DNA of 64,000 nucleotides from positions 124,001 through 188,000 of the forward strand of contig JAZQKK010000019.1 in NCBI GenBank assembly GCA_045542115.1. The letters are read 5' to 3'. The notes under the pieces were generated by a model, which was not told the origin of the DNA, ran no database searches, and saw only the letters and a program-made list of their open reading frames with translations. Each line of letters starts with the position of its first letter. Position 1 is the first letter of the stretch. Made by a program: the position numbers and the translations under genes. The DNA is from RGIG995 sp045542115 (GTDB lineage: Bacteria > Bacillota > Clostridia > Oscillospirales > UBA644). Of this stretch, positions 8,628 to 17,407 are shown piece by piece.

Positions 8628-10178
8628 ATGGTTGGAACGGTTTTTGCCGTAGGGTTGAACGGAATCGACGGTTATTCCGTAGAAACCGAAGCGGATTTCC
8701 GGATGGGGGACAAGACCTCCATCGGCATCGTGGGACTGCCCGACACGGCCATCAAAGAAGCCCGGGAACGGATTCGTCTTGCCATCGTCAATTCCGGATT
8801 TCTTCTTCCCGAGGCGGAGTATACCGTCAACCTTGCCCCGGCGGACGTGCGAAAAGAAGGGTCGTGGTACGACCTTCCGATGGTGCTTGCCATCTTAGCC
8901 GCCACCGGTCAGATTCCGCCCCTCCCCCGCACCGCCGCATTTTTGGGAGAAGTGGCGCTGACGGGAGAGCTTCGCCCCTCTGCGGGAGTTCTTCCCGCGG
9001 CCTTGTCCGCCAAACAATTGGGGTTTACCGATCTGTTCGTTCCTCTGAAAAACGCAAAGGAAGCCGCCTCCGCCAAGGGGCTTCGGGTCTTTGGGATTTC
9101 GTCGGTTCGGGAACTGTGCGACGCGCTGAACCGAATCGGTCCTTCCCCGAAACCTTACCTTCCTCCGGAAGACGGTGAAGAAGAGGAAGAATCCTTTTAC
9201 GACGTGGATTTTTCCGAAGTCTGGGGACAGCAAGGTGCGAAACGGGCGTTGGAGATCGCCGCCGCCGGAGGACATAATATTCTGATGATCGGCCCTCCGG
9301 GAACGGGGAAAAGTATGCTGGCCAAACGCTTGCCCACCATTCTGCCTGCCCTGTCCGATGCCGAAATGCTGGAAACGGCGAAGATTCGCTCGGTGGCCGG
9401 GAAATTGGATTTTCAAAAACCCCTTTCTCCCATTCGTCCCTTTGCCTCGCCCCATCACAATATCACCGTGCAGGGGTTGGCGGGCGGAGGAAGTATTCCC
9501 AAGCCGGGAGAGATCTCGTTGGCGCACAACGGAGTTTTATTCTTAGACGAATTCCCCGAATTTTCCAAAACCGTTTTGGAAGCCCTACGACAACCGATGG
9601 AAGACGGGAAAGTCACCATTTCCCGGGCGGCAAAGACCCTCACCTACCCCGCCGCCTTTCAGTTGGTCTGTGCAATGAACCCCTGTCCTTGCGGCTATTT
9701 CGGACACCCCACCCGGAAATGCACCTGTCCCCCCGGAGCGGTGAGCCGGTATTTGGGAAAGATCTCCGGACCGCTACTGGACCGCATCGACTTGCAGATC
9801 GAACTTCCCCCCGTGCAATATACCGATATTACCTCCCCGGACAAGACCGCAGAACCTTCTGCCGTGATTCGCAAACGGGTCGAACGAGCCCGGGCCGTTC
9901 AACGGGAACGGTACCGTGGATCGGGGGTGGAATGTAACGCCCACGCCACACCCCGGCAGATGCGGGAATTGTTTCTGCTGACCCCGGAAGCCGATGATAC
10001 GCTGAAACAAATTTTTGACCGGCTGGGTCTTTCGATGCGGGCAAGGGATAAGATTCTGAAAATCGCCCGGACCATTGCGGACCTGGACGGGAGCGACGGA
10101 ATTCGGCCGGAGCATATCTCCGAGGCATCCTTCTACCGGTCTCTGGACAAAAAATATTGGAATCGAACCGAGCGGTAA
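8628..10178 (+). CDS. YifB/ComM family Mg-chelatase-like AAA+ ATPase
   Basis: 516 aa, ATG start after GGGAGAAAATCGGT. Residues 1-170 are the N-terminal Lon-protease-like (ChlI) domain (GIVGLPDTAIKEARERI). The AAA+ core has Walker A IGPPGTGKSM, Walker B VLFLDEFPEF and a Cys cluster CPCGYFGHPTRKCTC, followed by the Mg-chelatase C-terminal domain (REKRVERAR-type helix and DLDGSD). In gamma-proteobacteria ComM is a helicase that promotes branch migration during natural transformation; Clostridia members are less studied. It is transcribed away from secA, and 257 bp with DnaA-box-like sites separate it from murE. Confidence 0.92.
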   Translation: MVGTVFAVGLNGIDGYSVETEADFRMGDKTSIGIVGLPDTAIKEARERIRLAIVNSGFLLPEAEYTVNLAPADVRKEGSWYDLPMVLAILAATGQIPPLPRTAAFLGEVALTGELRPSAGVLPAALSAKQLGFTDLFVPLKNAKEAASAKGLRVFGISSVRELCDALNRIGPSPKPYLPPEDGEEEEESFYDVDFSEVWGQQGAKRALEIAAAGGHNILMIGPPGTGKSMLAKRLPTILPALSDAEMLETAKIRSVAGKLDFQKPLSPIRPFASPHHNITVQGLAGGGSIPKPGEISLAHNGVLFLDEFPEFSKTVLEALRQPMEDGKVTISRAAKTLTYPAAFQLVCAMNPCPCGYFGHPTRKCTCPPGAVSRYLGKISGPLLDRIDLQIELPPVQYTDITSPDKTAEPSAVIRKRVERARAVQRERYRGSGVECNAHATPRQMRELFLLTPEADDTLKQIFDRLGLSMRARDKILKIARTIADLDGSDGIRPEHISEASFYRSLDKKYWNRTER

Positions 10179-10270
10179 ATGCAAAATTATAATGGCGTTT
10201 CCGACGATTCGAAGTGACAAAAATTTTGCAATTGCGCCGAGAGATTTCAAAAATATGTTGCAATCCACCC

Positions 10271-10359
10271 TGTGGATAACTTTGCAGATTTCTCCGAAAA
10301 TCTGTGGATAACTCTGTGGATTGGGTGGAAAAACCCGATGATTTCGTGGGTTTTCCACA
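10271..10359. promoter_or_regulatory. cluster of DnaA-box-like sites
   Basis: In the 257-bp gap between the ComM-like gene and murE, two perfect DnaA boxes in the orientation TGTGGATAA lie at 10271-10279 and 10303-10311. A variant TGTGGATTG is at 10315-10323 and an opposite-strand variant TTTTCCACA at 10351-10359. The last two also form an imperfect inverted repeat (GTGGAAAAACCC at 10325-10336 with GGGTTTTCCAC at 10348-10358). The consensus TTATCCACA is established. No dnaA or dnaN lies nearby, so oriC is not implied. Confidence 0.6.
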
Positions 10360-10435
10360 GTTCATAACTAATTCATAAAAAATTCGCAATCTTCGACACT
10401 GTTGACATTTTCGTGAAATAAAAGGAACAAAGAAA

Positions 10436-11911
10436 ATGAATCTTTCCGAAATTCGTGTGCTTTTGACCCAAGCAAAGTTGTTAACCAAAGACGCTTTAAA
10501 CGGGTACGATACCGTCCCCGCGGCCATCGGGTGCGACTCCAAATCTGTCGCCCCCGGAACGTTGTTTTTCTGCAAGGGGGTCCGGTTCAAATCGCAATAC
10601 CTTGCCGATGCCCTGCGCCGGGGGGCCTGCGCCTATATTTCCGAAGTGGAGTACGACGTGGACCTGCCCCACTTGTTGGTGTCCGACGTGCGAAAGGCGA
10701 TGCCGTTGATTGCCCGGGAGTTCTACGGACATCCCGATGAAAAATATCCTTTGGTAGGAATCACCGGAACGAAAGGCAAAACCTCCTGTGCCTATCAGTT
10801 GGCAGCGATTTTTGATGAAGCCTTTGCCGGGCGGTACGGAATCATCTCCACCAACGAAGCCTTATCCTGCGGCCAACCCCGCCCCAAAAGCGGAACCACC
10901 CCCGAAGCCTTGGATCTGTACGGTCTTCTGAACGGCTTTGCCGGGGACGGCGTTGAGGCGGCGGTGATGGAAGTCTCCTCCCAAGGGTTGCAATACGACA
11001 GAGTGGCGGGGCTGGAATTTGCCGTGGGCATCTATTTGAACCTTTCCCCCGACCACATTTCCCCTACGGAGCACAAGGATTTTGAAGAATACAAAACCGC
11101 CAAAAAGAAAATGCTCACCCTATGCAAGACCGGAATCGTCAATTTAGACGACCCCCACGCCGCAGATATGATAGCGGCCGCCACCTGTGAAACCCTTCTC
11201 ACCGTTTCCCTTACCGACCCGAAGGCGGATTACTACGCCAAAGACCCGGAGCTGACCGAAGAGGGGCTGTCTTTTACCGTGGAAGGAACCGATTTGCAGG
11301 GAGAAACGATAACCTTAAAGATGGCCGGAGAATTTAACATTTCCAACGCTCTTTGCGCCATCGCCGCCGCCCGGACACTGGGCATCGGCCTTTGGGGGAT
11401 CCGCCGGGGGCTGGCCAAAGCCACGGTCAAAGGCCGGATGGAGCAGTTCACCCTCAACGGCGTAAATATCATCGTAGATTACGCCCACAACGGGCTTTCC
11501 TTCGAAAAGGTCTTTGACTACGCCCACCGTTTCCACCCCGAGGCGAAAAAAGTGGTGGTCTACGGTTGTCCGGGGAACAAAGCCCTGGACCGCCGGGAAG
11601 AAATGTCCGACGTGGCGGGGCGAAGGGCGGATTTCACCGTACTGACCGACGATGACCCGGCCGACGAAGACCCGGACGCCATTATGGACCAAGCGGAAGA
11701 ACGGTTAATACACCACGGGGCCGAATATATCCGCATCCACGACCGAAAACAAGCCGTCGCCTACGGTCTTTCCCAATGCAAAAAGGGCGACCTGTTGTTG
11801 CTGTTGGGCAAAGGACACGAGACCGGTCAGACCGTCAAAGGACAGTCGGTGTTCTACGGCGGAGACCGGGCTTGCGCGGAAGAAGCGGCAATGACCGCCA
11901 TCGTTCATTAA
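10436..11911 (+). CDS. murE: UDP-N-acetylmuramyl-tripeptide synthetase (MurE), probably not DAP-specific
   Basis: 491 aa, ATG start after AAAAGGAACAAAGAAA. MurE adds the third amino acid to UDP-MurNAc-Ala-Glu in the cytoplasm. It has the N-terminal Mur domain with GCDSKSVAPGTLFF, the P-loop GTKGKTS (Lys115), MEVSSQGL, NLSPDHIS with the catalytic His region, the central EYKTAKKKML segment whose Lys is the carbamylated one in the family, and DYAHN. The specificity motif, DNPR in meso-diaminopimelate enzymes, is here D406-D407-P408-A409 followed by DEDP. This resembles the lysine-adding enzymes of Staphylococcus and Streptococcus. Four unknown genes follow closely on the same strand. Confidence 0.93.
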   Translation: MNLSEIRVLLTQAKLLTKDALNGYDTVPAAIGCDSKSVAPGTLFFCKGVRFKSQYLADALRRGACAYISEVEYDVDLPHLLVSDVRKAMPLIAREFYGHPDEKYPLVGITGTKGKTSCAYQLAAIFDEAFAGRYGIISTNEALSCGQPRPKSGTTPEALDLYGLLNGFAGDGVEAAVMEVSSQGLQYDRVAGLEFAVGIYLNLSPDHISPTEHKDFEEYKTAKKKMLTLCKTGIVNLDDPHAADMIAAATCETLLTVSLTDPKADYYAKDPELTEEGLSFTVEGTDLQGETITLKMAGEFNISNALCAIAAARTLGIGLWGIRRGLAKATVKGRMEQFTLNGVNIIVDYAHNGLSFEKVFDYAHRFHPEAKKVVVYGCPGNKALDRREEMSDVAGRRADFTVLTDDDPADEDPDAIMDQAEERLIHHGAEYIRIHDRKQAVAYGLSQCKKGDLLLLLGKGHETGQTVKGQSVFYGGDRACAEEAAMTAIVH

Positions 11912-11927
11912 AAGGAGGAGAATGGAT

Positions 11928-12959
11928 ATGACGAATCATCCTTACGACGACCAATATACGCCGGAACCCCTTCCGGAACAGGAAACGCCCCCGGCAGACT
12001 CCGGGGAAGAATTTGATATCTCTTCCTTTGACTTTACCATTGCCGACCCGGGAGAGATTGCAGAATTTTCCGAGTTGGCGGACCGGGAGGCATCCTTGCC
12101 GGAAGAAGACAGCGAACGCTCGGAAACGGATTTGGAATCCCCGAAAAAACCGACGTTTTCCTTCCGGAAATTCTCTGCAACCGTCACAGAAAAAGTGACC
12201 AAACTGATGGAGGAATCCCCCAAGGAACCGAAAGAACCGAAAAAACCCAAAGAGCCGAAAGAACACAAATTCCCCATCAAAGCAACCTGGTTCCCGAAGA
12301 AAACGAAGAACTCCGAACCGGGTTTGGCATCCACCCTCATTGATTCAGCGAAGCTCGACCCCGCTCCGAAACCGGAAGAGGGGGAAAGAATTCACTTCAC
12401 CGGCGGAACCTTCCGCCAAGTGTCGAAGCGTTGGCTTCGGTACGCCCTGCGACCGGGGACCTTGTGTGACGGGGTATCGGAACGGTTGTGGCCCCTGTTT
12501 TTGGCAGGTGTGATGGCCTTTTTCTTCGGATTTTATCTGTTGCTGGGGCTGGATTGGTATTTTGCAGGCCTGGTCTCCCCCGGTCGCCTGTGGGCGATTG
12601 CCGCCGTGGGACCGTTGGTGGGAGGAGCTGCTGCAATGGCCTTTGCCGCAGGAACGCTGGCCCTTTCGGTCTTTGGCCGCAAAGAACGGATTCGTCCCTT
12701 CCGGGTGATGTCCGGAGTGGCTGGGGCCTGTGTCTATCCCGGCTTTTTAATGTTGCTGGGACTTTTGATTCAACTTATCTTCCGGGCGTCGGTATCGATG
12801 TCCTTCGGGATGACGGCGTTGCTGTGGTTCTGTTACTTACTGCTAGACGTACTGCGGGAACTGTTTGGAGAAAAACACTTGTTTAAGAGCGTCGTTTTGT
12901 TGGTGGTATGGGGCTTTGTCCTGTTCGCGGTAATGACGTTGACCTTTTCGCTGAAATAA
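11928..12959 (+). CDS. membrane protein with long acidic/proline-lysine N-terminal region
   Basis: 343 aa from the ATG at 11928, 9 nt after GGAGG; an ATG 6 nt earlier has too short a spacing. Residues 1-110 are acidic and disordered, then comes a Lys-Glu-Pro low-complexity stretch (KEPKEPKKPKEPKEHK). The C-terminal half has about five hydrophobic segments (LFLAGVMAFFFGFYLLLGL, LWAIAAVGPLVGGAAAMAF, VYPGFLMLLGLLIQLIF, SFGMTALLWFCYLLL, VVLLVVWGFVLFAV), somewhat like Yip1-type membrane domains. No function is recognised. It lies 16 bp after murE and 13 bp before another membrane gene. Confidence 0.7.
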   Translation: MTNHPYDDQYTPEPLPEQETPPADSGEEFDISSFDFTIADPGEIAEFSELADREASLPEEDSERSETDLESPKKPTFSFRKFSATVTEKVTKLMEESPKEPKEPKKPKEPKEHKFPIKATWFPKKTKNSEPGLASTLIDSAKLDPAPKPEEGERIHFTGGTFRQVSKRWLRYALRPGTLCDGVSERLWPLFLAGVMAFFFGFYLLLGLDWYFAGLVSPGRLWAIAAVGPLVGGAAAMAFAAGTLALSVFGRKERIRPFRVMSGVAGACVYPGFLMLLGLLIQLIFRASVSMSFGMTALLWFCYLLLDVLRELFGEKHLFKSVVLLVVWGFVLFAVMTLTFSLK

Positions 12960-12972
12960 AGGAGGGGGAAGA

Positions 12973-13383
12973 ATGAAATTTGACCGTTTTACCATCGTGG
13001 GTCTGCTTTGTGCTCTGCCCTACCTTATCTTCGGCGTCGTTTTGACCGACTCCAACGGCGTAAGCATTTTGTCGTATCTGGTGCTGACCCTGGCGCTGAC
13101 CGGGGGGGAAGTGACGCTGTACGATATGATGCTCTCTTCCCGGCGGAGAAATTGGCTCTACCGCGTTCCCTTTTCGGCGCTGTTTTTCCTGGTACAGTTT
13201 ATTTTGGGATGGAACGTAATGATTCCCTTCTACGTGATGGGACAGTTTGCAATGGGCGTTGCCACCACCAAAGACCGCTTTGAGCATATGCCAAAAAACA
13301 AAGCGGCAAAACCCCTGATCATTTCCGCGGGGGCTTCGGTTTTGTACATATTGATTGCTTTGATTACGGGGGTGAGCGCGTGA
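12973..13383 (+). CDS. small integral membrane protein, unknown function
   Basis: 136 aa, ATG 7 nt after GGAGG. It consists almost only of four membrane helices (TIVGLLCALPYLIFGVVL, ILSYLVLTLALTGG, VPFSALFFLVQFILGW, IISAGASVLYILIALITG) joined by short polar loops. No family is recognised. It overlaps the next gene by 4 bp (its TGA lies inside GTGA), so the two are translationally coupled. Confidence 0.7.
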   Translation: MKFDRFTIVGLLCALPYLIFGVVLTDSNGVSILSYLVLTLALTGGEVTLYDMMLSSRRRNWLYRVPFSALFFLVQFILGWNVMIPFYVMGQFAMGVATTKDRFEHMPKNKAAKPLIISAGASVLYILIALITGVSA

Positions 13384-14537
13384 AAAAGATTTTTGTCGCT
13401 CTGCTGACGGCGTGTTTTCTGCTGACCCTGGGATTGTCTGCCTCCGCGTCGGCCCACGACGGGCTGTGCGGCTGTGGGCGGGAGTACGCCTCGCAAGATT
13501 CGGATAAGTTTATGATCTACGACTGTTTGGGTTGCGGACGGAATTTCACCTCCTGCACCTGTCGTACCTGTTGGTGCGGAAGCGATTTGACCCGGACGGA
13601 GACCGAAACCGCGTCCCTTGTCACCTGCAACGATTGCGGACTTCCCTGTGAAGATTGCATCTGCCGGGACCGTTCCTATTATACGGCGTTGCAACAGGTT
13701 CCCCAGGGACTGACCGGGGAAGAAATTCCCAATCCCGATAACGGAGCTGTGGTTGCCTTGGCCTGTCTTTTGCCCTTTGCCGGATTTTTGGCCCTGTATT
13801 TCACCATTTACCGCCGGCGTTCTGCGGTTCGGAACCGGAAAAACCGGCCCCAGAAGTTGGAACAGGAATTGGACGTCATCGACAAAGAACCCGATGCGAA
13901 AAAGCGGTATCTCTTGGCAAAGCAACGGGAAGAATCCAAGCGGGACGGGGATACCCGGATTCTCGACCGGGAAGGAAAACTTCTGTGTCTGCGGAAAAAC
14001 GAACTTCTCACCGAAGCCCTGGAAGAAGAGTGGATCCGGGAAACGGTGGGAGAAAACCTCCGCACCTGCCGGAATATGAACCGCTACGGCTTTGTGGGTT
14101 CGGTGGAGACCGTGGAACGGTTGTGGGATTTCAAGGAAAAGAAATTCTCCGACGACCGGAAAGAGATCAGCGGCGAGACGCCGGCGCAATCTTTGGTCAA
14201 ATGGGATACCAAAATTGATTCCATTGCTCTGTTTGAAATTGTAAAACCCCTGAACGGACGGGAAGAAAATCTTTTGTCTCCCGCCTCCAACATCACCCGG
14301 TTCGGGGCGCGCATCTTCGACCCCACGCCTCTGATGAACCGCAAGACCGACCCGTCCACCGAAGAAGAACGGAGAGAGACCCTGCAACGTCTCGTCCCCG
14401 GATGCGATGTGGAGCGGTTGCTCCATCTGGACCGAATGGCGGGAAAACCCCTGACGCCCCCCGTGGGATTGCCGGAAGAAGCCAATCCCCGCCGGATGGG
14501 AGAAAAAAATCGTTTTCCGGGAGGGATGACCGAATGA
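13380..14537 (+). CDS. exported cysteine-rich single-pass membrane protein, unknown function
   Basis: 385 aa with a GTG start overlapping the previous stop by 4 bp. Residues 1-25 are a signal peptide (lipid-like core, cleavage expected after ASASA). Residues 26-96 are a Cys-rich ectodomain with 13 cysteines (30, 32, 49, 52, 59, 61, 64, 66, 83, 86, 90, 93, 95) in CxC and CxxC pairs, like repeated zinc ribbons. One membrane helix follows at about 122-144, then a basic RRR stop-transfer and a 240-residue charged cytoplasmic region. No family is recognised. Its C-terminal codons overlap the next gene, so it acts with its three neighbours. Confidence 0.72.
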   Translation: MKKIFVALLTACFLLTLGLSASASAHDGLCGCGREYASQDSDKFMIYDCLGCGRNFTSCTCRTCWCGSDLTRTETETASLVTCNDCGLPCEDCICRDRSYYTALQQVPQGLTGEEIPNPDNGAVVALACLLPFAGFLALYFTIYRRRSAVRNRKNRPQKLEQELDVIDKEPDAKKRYLLAKQREESKRDGDTRILDREGKLLCLRKNELLTEALEEEWIRETVGENLRTCRNMNRYGFVGSVETVERLWDFKEKKFSDDRKEISGETPAQSLVKWDTKIDSIALFEIVKPLNGREENLLSPASNITRFGARIFDPTPLMNRKTDPSTEEERRETLQRLVPGCDVERLLHLDRMAGKPLTPPVGLPEEANPRRMGEKNRFPGGMTE

Positions 14538-15418
14538 AATATACCTTTTCGACCCGGGAGCTTTTGACCCTTCTTCGCTCGGCTTCCGTGGACGCCAACG
14601 CCGCATCGCCCTTCCGTGGACTGATGACTTTGAACGAAGAAACGCCTTCCATTCCCCTTTCCGAAGAACAGCAGTTGCTCTGTGCCTTCGCCCTGACCCC
14701 GCAACGGACGCTGGTCATCGGCCGTCATTCTGCGGTGGACGGAGAATTGTATCTTCTGAATATCGACGGAATGTGGTATCTGTACAGTTGGCTGGAAGCC
14801 CAGGACCGCCACGTGTTTGAAGCCTATTTTGACCGTCCGCGGCTGCTAAAATTCCTCCGGAAGAATTTCTGCGGATTTTTCCGCCCCAATTTCGGAGCCT
14901 TCACCCAACTGGACGTGACCCTGAACCAACACGAATTTTTCGTCTGGAATTTTATCCGGGCCTTGTACGCCTTCCGGGCAAGAACCAAGAAGGCGGCGGT
15001 CAACGACACGTTCTTGGCCGACGACTTGAAAAATCCCGACTTAGCCCTGTATCTGCGGAATTATCTGGACGAATTGGGGCTGGAATCGGTATCCGACACC
15101 GTGGACCGTCTGATGGACGAAAAGCACCACGGAGAAATGGACGAAGCCTTGAAGGGGCTGGAAGAAAAGGGGATTCTGACCCCGGATATCAACCGGCTTT
15201 CGATGGACAGCGCCTACCGTCTTTCCCGGACCGCCTTGGAGAGGATGGACGACGGGATGTTGCTGGACACCGTGTGGTTTGCCGACCGCACCGACCCGGA
15301 AAAGACCCGAGAAGCCTTGTTCTGCCTGCGGCGGGACGGGGTGCTTGCCATCCTTCCCAGCCGGGACGGAGCCGTGCTTCGGTCGATGCCCGACTGTCCC
15401 TGGGAAGATTTGATTTAA
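14534..15418 (+). CDS. soluble protein of unknown function
   Basis: 294 aa from the ATG at 14534, which overlaps the upstream stop (ATGA); the longer frame starting at 14402 is only a read inside the neighbour. The protein has no signal peptide or membrane helix. It is mixed alpha/beta, with GRHSAVDGELYLLNIDG and a segment rich in aromatic and basic residues (FYFDRPRLLKF-like). A C-terminal winged-helix-like pattern (ALEDKGILT, YRLSRTAL) may be present but is not certain. No family is recognised. It is the last of the four coupled genes after murE. Confidence 0.7.
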   Translation: MKYTFSTRELLTLLRSASVDANAASPFRGLMTLNEETPSIPLSEEQQLLCAFALTPQRTLVIGRHSAVDGELYLLNIDGMWYLYSWLEAQDRHVFEAYFDRPRLLKFLRKNFCGFFRPNFGAFTQLDVTLNQHEFFVWNFIRALYAFRARTKKAAVNDTFLADDLKNPDLALYLRNYLDELGLESVSDTVDRLMDEKHHGEMDEALKGLEEKGILTPDINRLSMDSAYRLSRTALERMDDGMLLDTVWFADRTDPEKTREALFCLRRDGVLAILPSRDGAVLRSMPDCPWEDLI

Positions 15419-15450
15419 CCCACTATTATTTTTGATTTGGAAGGTTTTTT

Positions 15451-16452
15451 ATGCCGAAACTGTATCCATCTTCCCATCGGGGGAAGACCCACGTACCCGT
15501 TCTGCCGGAAGAACGATTTGACGAAGTGATGGTTCAGACCGTGGAACCGTTACTGCAACGCTACCGGAACAAAGGATTTCTCACCATCGTCCGGGGAATG
15601 CGGCTTCATTACGAATATTACCTTTGCGCCGACCCGGTGGGGGCGGTGGTCATCAGCCACGGCTTTACCGAATCGGCGGAGAAATATCGGGAATTGGCCT
15701 ATTATTTCCTGGAAGCGGGATATTCGGTCTTTGCTCTGGACCACCGGGGCCACGGGAAATCCTACCGGGAAATGAAAAATCCCTGCCTTATCCATATCGG
15801 AAAATTCCAGCATTACATCGACGACCTGGATTGGTTTATCCAAAAAATCGTTCGCCCCAACGCCGTCAACCTCCCCCTGTATCTGTTCGGCCATTCGATG
15901 GGAGGTGCAGTGGCAGGAATGTATTTGTCTCAGCATCCCGTCACCTTCCGCCGGGCGGTGTTATCCGCTCCGATGATTGCGGCAAAGACCCGAAATCTCC
16001 CGGGATGGATCGCGGAATTGCTGTCCCTGGGATTTTGCCTTACGGGACAATCCAAAAAACGGGTGCTGGACGTGGGCGATTTCGACGAAAACGCGTCCTT
16101 TGAGCAAAGCGCCGACACCTCTCGGGCCCGGTTTGATTATTATCATCAAAAACGGATCCATTACCGCCACTTACAGACGTCCGCCCCCACCTACGGGTGG
16201 ATACTCCAATCGTTGCGGGTGACCCGGAACCTTCTGAACCGTTCCAACTGTGCTACGGTGCAAGCCCCCGTGCTTCTTTTCCAGGGGGAGACCGACGACT
16301 ACGTTCATAATCGCCCCCAGGAAAAGTATATCGCCCGGATTCCCCACGGAGAATTGGTAAAGGTTCCCGAAAGCAAGCACGAAATTTTTATGACCCCCAA
16401 CCAGACCCTGCAATCGGTATTGGACCAAACGCTGATCTTCTTTTCCAAATAA
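15451..16452 (+). CDS. alpha/beta hydrolase, lysophospholipase/monoacylglycerol lipase-like
   Basis: 333 aa, ATG after GGAAGG. The fold is a serine alpha/beta hydrolase: oxyanion region VVISHGFTE, ALDHRGHG, nucleophile elbow GHSMGG with Ser149, acid in LLFQGETDD and the terminal His in ESKHEIF. This matches the PldB/monoglyceride-lipase family, which cleaves acyl esters such as lysophospholipids. No signal peptide is present, so it is cytoplasmic or membrane-associated. It lies 32 bp after the unknown cassette, and a terminator follows. Confidence 0.88.
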   Translation: MPKLYPSSHRGKTHVPVLPEERFDEVMVQTVEPLLQRYRNKGFLTIVRGMRLHYEYYLCADPVGAVVISHGFTESAEKYRELAYYFLEAGYSVFALDHRGHGKSYREMKNPCLIHIGKFQHYIDDLDWFIQKIVRPNAVNLPLYLFGHSMGGAVAGMYLSQHPVTFRRAVLSAPMIAAKTRNLPGWIAELLSLGFCLTGQSKKRVLDVGDFDENASFEQSADTSRARFDYYHQKRIHYRHLQTSAPTYGWILQSLRVTRNLLNRSNCATVQAPVLLFQGETDDYVHNRPQEKYIARIPHGELVKVPESKHEIFMTPNQTLQSVLDQTLIFFSK

Positions 16453-16457
16453 AATCT

Positions 16458-16490
16458 CCGGCGGAACGTTCTTCCGCCGGCCAACCCTTT
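16458..16490 (+). terminator. Rho-independent terminator after the hydrolase gene
   Basis: CCGGCGGAA (16458-16466) pairs with TTCCGCCGG (16472-16480) around a 5-nt loop, followed after a few bases by a run of eight T. It ends the murE-to-hydrolase transcript before metF. Confidence 0.75.
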
Positions 16491-16528
16491 TTTTCCCTCG
16501 TTTCCCATCTTAAAAACGGAGTTTTACT

Positions 16529-17407
16529 ATGAAATTATCTTCCATCCTTTCCCGGGACGTTCCGTCCCTGTCCTTTGAAGTCTTTCCCCCGAAGACCGAC
16601 GCTTCTTTTGATACGGTGGAGTCCGCCGTTCATCAGATTGCGGCCTTGAAGCCGGCCTTTATGAGCGTCACCTACGGAGCCGGGGGCGGCACCAGCCAAT
16701 ATACGCTGGATATTGCGAAAAAAATCAAAAAACACCACGGGGTCCCCACCCTGGCGCACTTGACCTGCGTCTCCTCCACCCGGCAATCGGTGGCGGCTCA
16801 GATTCAGGCGATGCGGGACGCGGGGATCGAAAACGTAATGGCTCTGCGGGGGGATATTCCCGAAGACCGGAAACACGAAGACCGTTCCCGGTGGGATTAC
16901 CGGTACGCGGTGGAGTTGGTTCGGGAATTGAAGGAACAGGGATTTTGCATCGGTGCGGCCTGTTATCCGGAGATTCACCCGGAAAGCGTCAATCAGAAGG
17001 ACGATATCCTTCGCTTGAAAGAAAAAGTGGAAGCCGGATGCGATTTTCTCACCACCCAAATGTTTTTCGACAACAACCTTCTGTATAATTTCCTGTACAA
17101 AATTCGGGAAGCGGGCATCACCGTGCCGGTAGTAGCGGGAATTATGCCCATCACCAACGCCAATCAGGTGCAACGGGCGGTCTCCCTTTCCGGGTCGTTC
17201 GTACCCCAACGGTTCAAAGCCCTGGTAGACCGGTTCGGGACCGACCCGAAATCGATGAAGCAAGCGGGTATCGCCTACGCCACCGACCAGATCATCGACC
17301 TGTTTGCCAACAATATTTGCAACGTACACGTCTATTCGATGAATAACCCCGACGTGGCGAAAAAAATTCAGGACAACCTGTCGGATATTTTGGAGAGATC
17401 CCTATGA
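16529..17407 (+). CDS. metF: 5,10-methylenetetrahydrofolate reductase (MTHFR)
   Basis: 292 aa, ATG after ACGGAGTTTTACT. The enzyme reduces methylene-THF to methyl-THF, the methyl donor for the next gene. The family pattern is clear: SFEVFPPKTD with the catalytic Glu, SVTYGAGG, AHLTC, NVMALRGD, TQMFFDN, and GIMPITN. The length is typical of short bacterial MetF. It overlaps metH by 4 bp (ATGA), so both are made together. No promoter was seen between the upstream terminator and this gene. Confidence 0.95.
   Translation: MKLSSILSRDVPSLSFEVFPPKTDASFDTVESAVHQIAALKPAFMSVTYGAGGGTSQYTLDIAKKIKKHHGVPTLAHLTCVSSTRQSVAAQIQAMRDAGIENVMALRGDIPEDRKHEDRSRWDYRYAVELVRELKEQGFCIGAACYPEIHPESVNQKDDILRLKEKVEAGCDFLTTQMFFDNNLLYNFLYKIREAGITVPVVAGIMPITNANQVQRAVSLSGSFVPQRFKALVDRFGTDPKSMKQAGIAYATDQIIDLFANNICNVHVYSMNNPDVAKKIQDNLSDILERSL

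Noticed and set aside
10271..10359. Chromosomal origin oriC
   Set aside because: DnaA boxes are present but no dnaA, dnaN, gyrB or clear AT-rich unwinding repeats lie next to them.
14402..14533. N-terminal extension of the fourth cassette gene
   Set aside because: It overlaps the upstream gene in another frame, and a coupled ATGA start exists at 14534.
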